The translations under genes were made by a program, and so were the position numbers. 64,000 bases of DNA from contig NZ_JAUSXM010000001.1 in NCBI RefSeq assembly GCF_030815985.1, positions 5,642,001 to 5,706,000 of the forward strand, written 5' to 3'. The notes below the pieces were generated by a model. It saw only the letters and a program-made list of their open reading frames with translations. It had not been told where the DNA came from and did not search any database. Of this stretch, positions 55,604 through 63,115 are shown piece by piece (position 1 is the stretch's first letter; each line of letters starts with the position of its first letter). This DNA comes from Paenibacillus sp. W2I17 (GTDB lineage: Bacteria > Bacillota > Bacilli > Paenibacillales > Paenibacillaceae).

Positions 55604-57229
55604 ATGATCAGTACAAGCGGCATCACGCTCCGCTACGGAAAACGTGCACTTTTTGAAGATGTAAATATCAAATTCACACCAGGAAACTGTTACGGCCTCA
55701 TCGGCGCCAATGGAGCCGGTAAATCAACATTCTTGAAAATTTTGTCCGGTGAAATTGAATCAAACTCGGGAGAGGTGCACATCACCCCGGGCGAACGTAT
55801 GGCCGTTTTGAAGCAAAACCACTTTGAATATGATGAGTATCCGGTTCTTGAAACGGTAATTATGGGTCATAGTCGTCTCTATGCCATTATGAAAGAAAAA
55901 GATACGCTGTATGCCAAAGCGGACTTCACTGAAGAAGACGGCCTGCGTGCAGGGGAACTTGAAGGTGAATTTGCCGAGTTGAATGGCTGGGATGCTGAGC
56001 CGGATGCAGCGGCACTCCTGATCGGTCTGGGTATTGACCGTGACATGCACGATAAGAAAATGAATGAACTAAGTGGTAACGAAAAAGTTCGTGTCCTGCT
56101 TGCACAAGCATTGTTTGGTCGTCCAAACAACCTGTTGCTCGATGAGCCTACCAACCACTTGGATCTCGAATCCATTCAATGGCTTGAGAACTTCTTGATG
56201 GACTATGAAGGTACTGTTATTGTGGTATCCCATGACCGTCACTTCCTGAACAAAGTATGTACGCACATTGCGGATATCGACTTTGGTAAAATCCAGTTGT
56301 ACGTAGGTAACTATGACTTCTGGTATGAATCCAGCCAATTGGCACTTGCGTTGCAACGTGATGCCAACAAGAAAAAAGAAGAGAAGATTAAAGAGCTTCA
56401 AGCCTTTATTCAACGTTTCTCTGCGAACGCCTCGAAATCGAAACAGGCAACTTCCCGGAAGAAACAACTCGACAAAATCACGCTGGATGACCTTCGTCCA
56501 TCGAACCGTAAATATCCGTTTATCAACTTCAAACCTGAGCGTGAAGCCGGTAAACAATTGTTGACCGTAGATCGTATCAGCAAATCTATTGATGGTGTAA
56601 ACATGCTGAATGATATCAGCTTTGTCGTGAACAAAGGGGATAAAATTGCATTTGTTGGCCCGAACGGAAATGCCAAGTCACTCTTGTTTGATATTCTTAT
56701 GGGTGAAACGGAATTGGATAGCGGCGAATATACTTGGGGTGTAACTACAACTCAAGCTTATTTCCCGAAAGACAACTCCAAATATTTTGACGGTGTAGAC
56801 ATGACTCTTGTGGATTGGCTCCGTCAATATTCCAAAGATCAGGATGAAACGTATCTGCGTGGATTCTTGGGACGTATGCTCTTCTCAGGTGAGGAATCCT
56901 TGAAAAAGGCAAGTGTACTCTCCGGGGGCGAGAAAGTTCGCTGTATGCTGGCGAAAATGATGCAGACTGGTGCTAACGCATTGATTCTGGATGAGCCTAC
57001 GAACCACTTGGATCTCGAATCCATTACAGCGCTGAACAATGGTATGATTGATTTTGACGGCACCATGCTGTTCACTTCCCATGACCATCAATTCATTCAA
57101 ACCATTGCTAACCGGATTATCGAAATTACGCCGAATGGCATCATCGATCGCCAAATGAGCTATGACGAATATCTGGAAAGTGATGAAATCAAAGAACTGC
57201 GCAATAAAATGTATCCGGTAGAAGCTTAA
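55604..57229 (+). CDS. ykpA: ABC-F ribosome-associated ATPase (YkpA-like)
   Basis: Soluble twin-ATPase ABC-F protein thought to act on the ribosome. The start is ATG 55604 (MISTSG) with AAAGGATGG upstream. The 541 residues have domain 1 (Walker A GANGAGKST, signature ELSGNEKVRV, Walker B LLLDEPTNHLDLES) and domain 2 (GPNGNAKSL, VLSGGEKVRC, LILDEPTNHLDLES), joined by a basic helical linker (residues ~240-300). Both NHLDLE motifs are intact. The signature LSGNE and the second Walker A GNAKS deviate from LSGGE and GxGKS. The order and length match B. subtilis YkpA rather than antibiotic-resistance ABC-Fs. Confidence 0.92.
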   Translation: MISTSGITLRYGKRALFEDVNIKFTPGNCYGLIGANGAGKSTFLKILSGEIESNSGEVHITPGERMAVLKQNHFEYDEYPVLETVIMGHSRLYAIMKEKDTLYAKADFTEEDGLRAGELEGEFAELNGWDAEPDAAALLIGLGIDRDMHDKKMNELSGNEKVRVLLAQALFGRPNNLLLDEPTNHLDLESIQWLENFLMDYEGTVIVVSHDRHFLNKVCTHIADIDFGKIQLYVGNYDFWYESSQLALALQRDANKKKEEKIKELQAFIQRFSANASKSKQATSRKKQLDKITLDDLRPSNRKYPFINFKPEREAGKQLLTVDRISKSIDGVNMLNDISFVVNKGDKIAFVGPNGNAKSLLFDILMGETELDSGEYTWGVTTTQAYFPKDNSKYFDGVDMTLVDWLRQYSKDQDETYLRGFLGRMLFSGEESLKKASVLSGGEKVRCMLAKMMQTGANALILDEPTNHLDLESITALNNGMIDFDGTMLFTSHDHQFIQTIANRIIEITPNGIIDRQMSYDEYLESDEIKELRNKMYPVEA

Positions 57230-57267
57230 ACTAAGCATCATCTACGGCACATTATTATAGGAACACC

Positions 57268-57310
57268 AAAGAACCGCAAGCCTCTGTGAAGAGATCTTGC
57301 GGTTCTTTTT
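57268..57310 (+). terminator. Terminator after ABC-F gene
   Basis: AAAGAACCGCAAG pairs exactly with CTTGCGGTTCTTT, with a 15-base loop and a T tract. Confidence 0.92.
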
Positions 57311-57343
57311 GTAATTCAATGGGTTTCTCTGCGGCTTTAAGAC

Positions 57344-57532
57344 CTAAGATCCACCAGTACGGCGACGTTGATTGTTAGGCTTTTTGTTGTTTTGACTCTT
57401 CATCGCTTTAGGTCCGCCTTCAAAGTAGGCGCTGGATTGATTACCGGAATTTGCTTGTTCTTTCTTCTGCGCCAGCTTTTGGCGTATAGCATCCTGCAAA
57501 CTGACCTTTTTCGGTTCGTTATTTTCGCTCAT
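57344..57532 (-). CDS. Small basic protein, unknown function
   Basis: A 62-residue polar protein with GGGAGG before ATG 57532. The N-terminal half is a charged helix (VSLQDAIRQKLAQKKEQ). The C-terminal half is rich in Asn, Lys, Arg and Gly (KSQNNKKPNNQRRRTGG), as in disordered nucleic-acid-binding tails. No cysteines or membrane segment. No family recognised. Confidence 0.72.
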   Translation of the reverse strand: MSENNEPKKVSLQDAIRQKLAQKKEQANSGNQSSAYFEGGPKAMKSQNNKKPNNQRRRTGGS

Positions 57533-57680
57533 CGTTATTTCCCTCCCGGTCTTACAGTGAGCCGTCCAGATTGGACGGGATGTACCTATTTTATACGTTT
57601 TACAAAAGCCCTACAAGGGCAACCTGATAAAATGCTCAAAACCTTTGGTTTTACCCAGGCCAACATTTTTTCTCATTAAC

Positions 57681-57748
57681 TACAGCCCTGCCGTCTGGCA
57701 ACTTTGTTTCGGCTTGCCTACAGCAATGCAGCCTGGCAACACTGTTTC
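57681..57748 (+). repeat. Two imperfect 30-bp direct repeats upstream of the CDF transporter
   Basis: The units 57681-57710 and 57719-57748 start TACAGC, share CTGGCAAC and TGTTTC, and differ at a few positions; the period is 38 bases. They lie about 75-140 bp before the transporter start. No coding sense is visible. They may be a duplicated binding site or an RNA repeat. Confidence 0.6.
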
Positions 57749-57822
57749 TGTAGACCCACACGCTCCGCATTTGTTAACATGGAAAAACCGTAATACGAAA
57801 CGTTAAAGGAGTGTCGCCCGGT

Positions 57823-58716
57823 TTGAACGCTTATGAAGAAATTCGAAAAGGGGAGCGAGGGGCTTGGGTTAGTATCGTAGCCTATCTCGTTTTGTCCGCC
57901 TTTAAGCTGATCTGTGGATATTTATTTGCTTCCAGCGCCTTGCTGGCCGATGGTTTTAATAACCTTACGGATATTGTGGCATCCGTTGCTGTATTGATCG
58001 GGCTTCGAATCTCCCAGAAACCACCTGATTCGGATCATGCCTATGGTCATTTTAGAGCGGAGACTGTTGCTGCCTTGGTGGCTTCATTTATTATGGCTAT
58101 GGTTGGGCTGCAAGTATTGGTTGAAGCCGTTCGCTCCTGGTATGAAGGAGCCTTTGTTGCTCCAAATCTGTGGGCGGCAGCGGTGGCTGTAGTCTGTGCT
58201 GTGGTGATGTTAGGTGTATATCGTTACAATCACCGTCTGGCTAAACAAATTAATAGTCAGGCTCTGATGGCTGCGGCGAAAGATAATCGTTCGGATGCCT
58301 GGGTCAGCATAGGCGCTGCAGTTGGAATTATAGGTGCGCAGTTCGGACTTCCATGGTTGGATAAAGTAGCTGCCATTGCTGTAGGTCTGTTGATCTGCAA
58401 AACGGCTTGGGAGATTTTTCGGGATTCTACACATCGTCTTACCGATGGATTTGACCAGAAGGAACTGACGGATCTCAGATCCTCAGTAGCACGCGTTCCC
58501 GGTGTTGAGATGATCAAGGATGTAAAGGCACGTGTGCATGGCAGTCATGTACTTGTGGATGTAGTCATTGAAGTGGACGGAGGCCTAAGCTTGATTGAAG
58601 GCCATCAGATCTGTGACCGTGTTGAAGAGCGGTTGAAGCGATCGCATAACATCATGCATGTACATGTACATGTGGAACCAAAGACGGAAACGGAAGAAGT
58701 CACAAGGAACCCTTGA
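57823..58716 (+). CDS. Cation diffusion facilitator (CDF) transporter, manganese-type motif
   Basis: Membrane antiporter exporting a divalent metal against protons. The start is TTG 57823; GTG 57811 would sit on the AAAGGAG ribosome site. About 297 residues with six helices and a C-terminal cytoplasmic domain. Metal-site segments are LLADGFNNLTDIV in helix 2 and KDNRSDAWVS in helix 5; the DxxxD in helix 5 is the pattern of the Mn/Fe group rather than HxxxD of the Zn group. B. subtilis MneP/MneS are likely relatives. Ends with HVHVHVEP. Confidence 0.9.
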   Translation: MNAYEEIRKGERGAWVSIVAYLVLSAFKLICGYLFASSALLADGFNNLTDIVASVAVLIGLRISQKPPDSDHAYGHFRAETVAALVASFIMAMVGLQVLVEAVRSWYEGAFVAPNLWAAAVAVVCAVVMLGVYRYNHRLAKQINSQALMAAAKDNRSDAWVSIGAAVGIIGAQFGLPWLDKVAAIAVGLLICKTAWEIFRDSTHRLTDGFDQKELTDLRSSVARVPGVEMIKDVKARVHGSHVLVDVVIEVDGGLSLIEGHQICDRVEERLKRSHNIMHVHVHVEPKTETEEVTRNP

Positions 58717-58743
58717 ACAGGGAGTGAACATCTTGGAAAATCA

Positions 58744-58780
58744 AAAGAGGACAGCCGCGATTGTGCGTGCTGTCCTCTTT
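58744..58780. terminator. Bidirectional terminator between CDF and SH3-domain genes
   Basis: AAAGAGGACAGC pairs exactly with GCTGTCCTCTTT, loop of 13 bases; it serves both converging genes. Confidence 0.9.
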
Positions 58781-58807
58781 ACTTATCATTAGAACGATTA
58801 TACGATG

Positions 58808-59290
58808 TTACTTAATGGCAACGTGAACCCAAGCTTTGCCTTTCCAAGTGTATACTTGTACCCACTCGCCGCCATCGAATCCATCAACAACTTCACCTGT
58901 TGTATCGATGATCTGGGAACCCAGTGCACCGATTGGTTTACCGTTAGGTGCATCATAGAACCAAGTGCGCTCCAGAAGGTTCAGCAACATCGTTGGTGCC
59001 AGTACTACATCGCCTGGTTTTACAACTGGTTCGTCAAATAACTTATCTGTTGTAGGAGAAGGGTTATTACCATTAGTGCTGTAGGTAGCACCGGTTACTG
59101 TCTCAGTAGTACCTTCTACTGTTTCTACAGCAGGTTTGTTCACTTCAACAGCCGGAGTTGTTGTCGTTGTTGTAGCTTCTGTTCCTTTTTCCGGAGTCAC
59201 CGTTCCAGTAACCGCTTCCTCAGCACCCGCAGCGGCAGCCATCGAACCCATCAACGTTAAAGCAGCAGCAAAACTTACGATTTTTTTCAT
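58808..59290 (-). CDS. Secreted SH3-domain-like protein
   Basis: Exported protein of 160 residues. A signal peptide (KKIVSFAAALTLMGSMAAAAGAEE) is followed by a Thr/Val/Glu-rich low-complexity segment (residues ~25-80) and a C-terminal SH3b-like domain (NLLERTWFYDAPNGKPIGALGSQ ... EWVQVYTWKGKAWVHVAIK). GAGGAGG precedes ATG 59290. SH3b domains usually bind the cell wall. No enzyme domain is attached, so it may be a wall-bound accessory protein. Confidence 0.85.
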   Translation of the reverse strand: MKKIVSFAAALTLMGSMAAAAGAEEAVTGTVTPEKGTEATTTTTTPAVEVNKPAVETVEGTTETVTGATYSTNGNNPSPTTDKLFDEPVVKPGDVVLAPTMLLNLLERTWFYDAPNGKPIGALGSQIIDTTGEVVDGFDGGEWVQVYTWKGKAWVHVAIK

Positions 59291-59661
59291 TTTGTTTTTC
59301 CTCCTCGGTAGGTATGTAAAATGTTGTCCTGATTACAAGTAACCAAGCAAGCACCCTTATGAATCACAAATTATAACAATATTTTCTTGAATCCTCCAGT
59401 GTCAACAGGCTCATATGTGGGTATATAGCAAAGCCTGTAAATATCATACTTCAGTGGGATAAAACCGGGTTGGCTATCTCAAAAAGGTCCTGTTTTTTGG
59501 GATTCATACGAGAGCGGATTGGAATAAAGCAGAAGGGAGTGCAATACATAATATAGAAAAGTTGACCTATGCCTGAACGCACAAAAGCCAATCGGCTTAG
59601 TAGCACGATCGGCTTTTGTATGTATTCGTTAGTAAACATTCAGTCATATCAGAGCCTGAGG
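59291..59661. other. 371-bp gap between SH3 and DUF1328 genes
   Basis: Holds the SH3 gene leader (TATAAT-like box on the minus strand near 59371-59376) and a hairpin, ACAAAAGCCAATCG (59581-59594) with CGATCGGCTTTTGT (59606-59619), likely terminating the DUF1328 gene. No other gene supported. Confidence 0.55.
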
Positions 59662-59826
59662 TTATCGCATTCGGCTGCGTCCCGTAATCAGGGAGATTAC
59701 GAACAGTACAACAAAGATGAAGAAGAGTACTTTCGCGATTGAAGCAGCTGCTTCAACAATACCGAAGAATCCAAAAATACCTGCTACCAGTGCAATAATT
59801 AGAAATAATACAGACCATTTCAACAT
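59662..59826 (-). CDS. DUF1328 (YtjA-like) small membrane protein
   Basis: A 54-residue protein starting at ATG 59826 behind AAAGGATG. Two hydrophobic helices (WSVLFLIIALVAGIFGFFG and KVLFFIFVVLFVISLI) flank the short IVEAAASIA loop, the exact layout of DUF1328/YtjA. Function unknown; members are often stress-induced. A SigB-like promoter (59898-59923) lies 72 bases upstream of the start. Confidence 0.88.
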   Translation of the reverse strand: MLKWSVLFLIIALVAGIFGFFGIVEAAASIAKVLFFIFVVLFVISLITGRSRMR

Positions 59827-59897
59827 AAGTATTCATCCTTTCGTTACTTGATTGTGCAGTGAGTTGTGTTCACCTCACCGCCTTGTGTAGTCTAACT

Positions 59898-59923
59898 TTA
59901 ACCGAGTGCTAACCGCTTGAAAC
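59898..59923 (-). promoter_or_regulatory. SigB-like promoter of the DUF1328 gene
   Basis: On the minus strand GTTTCA-N14-GGTTAA, close to the general-stress consensus GTTTAA-N12-15-GGGWAW. The -10 lies 72 bases before the ATG. Confidence 0.5.
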
Positions 59924-59972
59924 ATTGGTTTTTTTTCCAAGCGAGGGCATATATGAAGGGATATATATTATT

Positions 59973-59998
59973 GTTTCGTCCGGGAAATCGCCGGGTAA
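59973..59998 (+). promoter_or_regulatory. SigB-like promoter of the DUF948 gene
   Basis: GTTTCG-N14-GGGTAA, 48 bases before ATG 60046. It is divergent from the similar promoter of the DUF1328 gene. Confidence 0.55.
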
Positions 59999-60045
59999 CT
60001 ATAGCAATAACAAACTGATGCACATATGGAAAGAGAGGTTCTTCT

Positions 60046-60555
60046 ATGATCTATCAAATTAGCGTGGCCCTGATTGCAGTGGCATTTGCAGTACTGGTAT
60101 TCTTTTTAATTCGTACCTTGAAATCCGCTCAGGGTTCTTTGGACAATGTCTCACAGACATTGCAGGAGGTACAGAAAACCATTGATGAACTTAGTTATGA
60201 AGTGAAGCAGACGGTAAGACATGCCAATGATATTACGGTGGATGTACAGCACAAAATGAAAAAAATTGATCCTGTGATGGAATCTGTTGAGAATCTGGGT
60301 GAAGTGTTGAATGAAGTGACGGCAGCAGCCAAACAAGTCTCCACAACGCTGATGGCGAAATTTCAGACCAAACGTAACAACGCTGAACAGACCAAGCATG
60401 CTGAATCAGTTCATGTAACTGCACCGCCTGCTACATCAACGGATCGTACCCTGCAATCCTATGAAGCTACATATAATGGTGAAGCTAAGGGCGGGAAAAA
60501 CTGGATGAAGTATATTGATCTTGCAGCGAATGTATGGCAACGGATGCGCAAGTAA
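60046..60555 (+). CDS. DUF948 (YtxG-like) membrane-anchored coiled-coil protein
   Basis: A 169-residue protein with one N-terminal membrane helix (ISVALIAVAFAVLVFFLI), then a long coiled coil (residues ~25-100; QTLQEVQKTIDELSYEVKQT), then a Thr/Ala-rich tail ending in WMKYIDLAANVWQRM. This is the layout of DUF948/YtxG, a general-stress protein in Bacillus. AGAGAGG precedes ATG 60046. It is followed after 68 bases by a secreted protein gene, probably in the same operon. Confidence 0.85.
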   Translation: MIYQISVALIAVAFAVLVFFLIRTLKSAQGSLDNVSQTLQEVQKTIDELSYEVKQTVRHANDITVDVQHKMKKIDPVMESVENLGEVLNEVTAAAKQVSTTLMAKFQTKRNNAEQTKHAESVHVTAPPATSTDRTLQSYEATYNGEAKGGKNWMKYIDLAANVWQRMRK

Positions 60556-60623
60556 CATGACCGCTTTGTAACCCATGAAGAAGCCTTCAGAGCGGTGATG
60601 AACCTGATGAAAGGGTGAGAATC

Positions 60624-61157
60624 ATGATGAAACTACTGCTTGTGATGTTTAGCGTAATTTCTCCCTTTTCCGTTCAACCGGCAGCGGTACCCGCTGCTCA
60701 CGATATGCAATGGACGGCAATGGAAGAGAAGGCGCCAGAGGTAACTCTGGCTGTTGATCGAACCGAGACTTTCCAGCATTTTCGGACTCTGAATGGCATT
60801 TCTCTGGATGACACCATGGATGATCTGTTGGCCAAGAAGGGCCAGCCGGGGCATAAGCAGGAAGATCCTTATCTGGGGTGTCCTGAATATCACTTTCATG
60901 ATGTGAAGGTTGGCTTGTGTGAAGATACGGATGTCATTCAATATGTGCATATCGATGCATCTGAGAATCATATCATGTTAAACGGAAAGAGAATTGAGAC
61001 GAATATTGAAGCGATCCATCATGCTCTCGGGAAACCTTATTATGTGGCAGAGGACGGAGAAGTGTTTCTCCGTGGAGACCAGGCTCTGAAGGTATATATG
61101 AAGTCAGGATCTCAGCAGATTGAAGGCATTGATCTTTTTGATGATACAGTTTCCTAG
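60624..61157 (+). CDS. Secreted protein of unknown function
   Basis: A 177-residue exported protein; start ATG 60624 (AAAGGG upstream; GTG 60615 is too close). A signal peptide (MKLLLVMFSVISPFSVQPAA) is seen. The body appears to hold two similar units: LLAKKGQPGHKQEDPYLGCPEY with VGLCEDTDVIQYVHI, and HALGKPYYVAEDGEVF with LKVYMKSGSQQIEGIDL. The pattern is like the helix-strand units of SmpA/DUF4309-type proteins, but no family is claimed. It follows the DUF948 gene and may share its promoter. Confidence 0.72.
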   Translation: MMKLLLVMFSVISPFSVQPAAVPAAHDMQWTAMEEKAPEVTLAVDRTETFQHFRTLNGISLDDTMDDLLAKKGQPGHKQEDPYLGCPEYHFHDVKVGLCEDTDVIQYVHIDASENHIMLNGKRIETNIEAIHHALGKPYYVAEDGEVFLRGDQALKVYMKSGSQQIEGIDLFDDTVS

Positions 61158-61176
61158 GATTGGTTATTACCGAATC

Positions 61177-61202
61177 GTTTCAACCCCATATAGTATGGTT
61201 AT
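61177..61202 (+). promoter_or_regulatory. SigB-like promoter of the general stress protein gene
   Basis: GTTTCA-N14-GGTTAT, 50 bases before ATG 61252. Same spacing as the two promoters near 59.9 kb. Confidence 0.55.
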
Positions 61203-61251
61203 ATACTAAGTAGCTCGATACAGAAGATTAAATCAGAGGAGAGTGGAAACG

Positions 61252-61596
61252 ATGAATTCAACCAATGAGCAAGCTTATGCAAAAGTGGTAGAAAACGGAG
61301 TCCAGGCGGTAGAAGCGGTGAAAGAATTGCAGATTACCGGATACCTTGCTGATCAAATCTTTGTTCTCGCCCATGAGAAGGATCGTACAGATCGAATTGC
61401 CGATACAGCAGATGCCAAAGAAATTGGCATAAAGGAAGAAGGCGTATTTGATTCCTTGGCGAATCTGTTCCGCTCACGTGGTGATGAACTCCGGGCCAAA
61501 ATTGTTTCGATGGGCTTTACCGAAGCCGAAGCGGACTTCTACGAGAGTGAACTCGACAAAGGTAAAGTACTTGTTATTGCTAAAAAGAAAGATTAA
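61252..61596 (+). CDS. General stress protein 17M-like (YflT family)
   Basis: A 114-residue soluble protein; start ATG 61252 behind AGAGGAGA. The alpha/beta layout is the YflT/general stress protein 17M domain: AVEAVKELQITGYLADQIFVLAH, then SLANLFRSRGDELRAKIVSMGFTEAEADFYE and a closing strand GKVLVIAKK. In Bacillus the family is SigB-controlled; here a SigB-like promoter precedes it. Biochemical role unknown. Confidence 0.88.
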   Translation: MNSTNEQAYAKVVENGVQAVEAVKELQITGYLADQIFVLAHEKDRTDRIADTADAKEIGIKEEGVFDSLANLFRSRGDELRAKIVSMGFTEAEADFYESELDKGKVLVIAKKKD

Positions 61597-61670
61597 CCCG
61601 ATATACTTGCAAGTTGAAGTTTGCTGAACATGGACAAGCTTCTGAATCATTTATGTAAAATGCTTAATCA

Positions 61671-61718
61671 AAAACATAGATAAGGAATGGGGCTTTCCCC
61701 ATTCCTTATCTATGTTTT
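61671..61718. terminator. Terminator: perfect 22-bp stem
   Basis: 61671-61692 pairs without mismatch with 61697-61718 around loop CTTT; the arm ends in A and T runs, so it can act both ways. The rest of the 349-bp gap (61597-61945) shows a TATAAT-like box near 61877 and nothing else recognised. Confidence 0.92.
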
Positions 61719-61945
61719 TGCAAGTTTGGAAGCGGGATCAGGACGCTGCAAAAACAGGGTAGGTTGCGGGGAGAATCTCCAGCGATGGTGCCATTTACTG
61801 ATAGAAGTTTTTTGTTTTTACGATTATAGTTATACTAGGAATTATTATGTCTACTGCCGTTTTGTATGCAAAATTTGTATAATCAACGTTCGTTTTAACC
61901 TAATAAGAATCGACAAACCCGGACGCCACAGATAAGGAGATATCA

Positions 61946-63115
61946 ATGAGAATACTTATTGTTGACGACAATCCGACGAATGTCATTATCATTCGAGAAA
62001 TTCTGAAAAAAGAAAACTATCGTGACATTGTTACGGCGAGTTCCGCCATGGAAATGTTTGAAGTGTTGGGAATTGGGGAGGAAAGCAACGAACTTCGTCC
62101 AAGACCGTCGGATATTGACCTGATTTTGCTAGATATGATGATGCCCGAGATGGACGGCATCGAAGCCTGCAGTATTGTGCAGAAATTTGAGAATCTGAAG
62201 GATATACCGATTATTATGGTGACTGCCATCGGAGACTCCAAGAAACTTGCCGAAGCATTGGATGCAGGTGCATCCGATTATGTGACCAAACCGATTAATA
62301 AAGTCGAACTGATGGCCAGAATTCGACTCGCACTTCGTTTGAAACAGGAGAAGGATTGGCATAAAGAGCGTGATCAACGTATTCAGGATGAGCTCAAGTT
62401 GGCAGCGATGGTCCAAAATGCTGTTTTAAGTCCGGCAATTAGGGACCCGCTGTTCCAAGTGCATGCCATCTATAAACCATCCTTTGAGCTTGCGGGTGAT
62501 CTGTATTCTTGGTACCCCCTTGGGGAAGGCCGTTACGGAGTACTGCTGCTCGACATGATGGGACACGGGATATCTTCATCCCTGTTTACCATGTTTATCG
62601 CTTCTGTGTTGAAAGATACGGTTACCACTTATGTGGATCCAGAGAAGGTCATTCAGGAGTTGAACCGTCGTTTTAACCAGCTCCATCTGGAGAAACAATT
62701 GGTGCAGTATTATTTCACGGCAATTTATCTGGTCGTTGATACACGTATGAAGCGCATTGATTATGTTAATGCAGGGCATCCACCTGCTTTATTTTTCCGA
62801 AACGACGGCAGTGTCACCACATTTGACAGTGTCTGCTGTCCTGTTGGTTTATTTGACAAAATGGATATTGAACCACAAACGATCCATTACGAGGGCGACG
62901 GGCATATTGCACTCTATACGGATGGATTATTGGAAGCTGTTCAGGGTGGGCAGGAACAACAACATGAATTCCTGATTGAAAAACTGACCGGGTCACATCA
63001 GTGGAATGAAGCTGCCATGCAGGCCATGTTTTTTGACGACGAAATTCCCCAGGAGCGGGATGATGATAAATGTCTGGTCTGGATTACTTTGGATAAAGGG
63101 GCGGGGGATGAATGA
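61946..63115 (+). CDS. Response-regulator receiver fused to PP2C-type (SpoIIE/RsbU) phosphatase
   Basis: Partner-switching regulator of 389 residues. The receiver (about 1-130) has IVDDNPTN, phospho-Asp in LILLDMMMPEMDG and Lys in YVTKPINK. A short coiled linker leads to a SpoIIE/PPM phosphatase domain (about 165-385) with FELAGDLYSW, LLLDMMGHGISSSLF, GHPPALFF and ALYTDGLLEA, the Mn-binding Asp set. RsbU/RsbP-type phosphatases dephosphorylate an anti-anti-sigma factor. Three genes with SigB-like promoters lie just upstream, which suggests this regulates the general stress response. It overlaps the next kinase by 4 bases. Confidence 0.9.
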   Translation: MRILIVDDNPTNVIIIREILKKENYRDIVTASSAMEMFEVLGIGEESNELRPRPSDIDLILLDMMMPEMDGIEACSIVQKFENLKDIPIIMVTAIGDSKKLAEALDAGASDYVTKPINKVELMARIRLALRLKQEKDWHKERDQRIQDELKLAAMVQNAVLSPAIRDPLFQVHAIYKPSFELAGDLYSWYPLGEGRYGVLLLDMMGHGISSSLFTMFIASVLKDTVTTYVDPEKVIQELNRRFNQLHLEKQLVQYYFTAIYLVVDTRMKRIDYVNAGHPPALFFRNDGSVTTFDSVCCPVGLFDKMDIEPQTIHYEGDGHIALYTDGLLEAVQGGQEQQHEFLIEKLTGSHQWNEAAMQAMFFDDEIPQERDDDKCLVWITLDKGAGDE

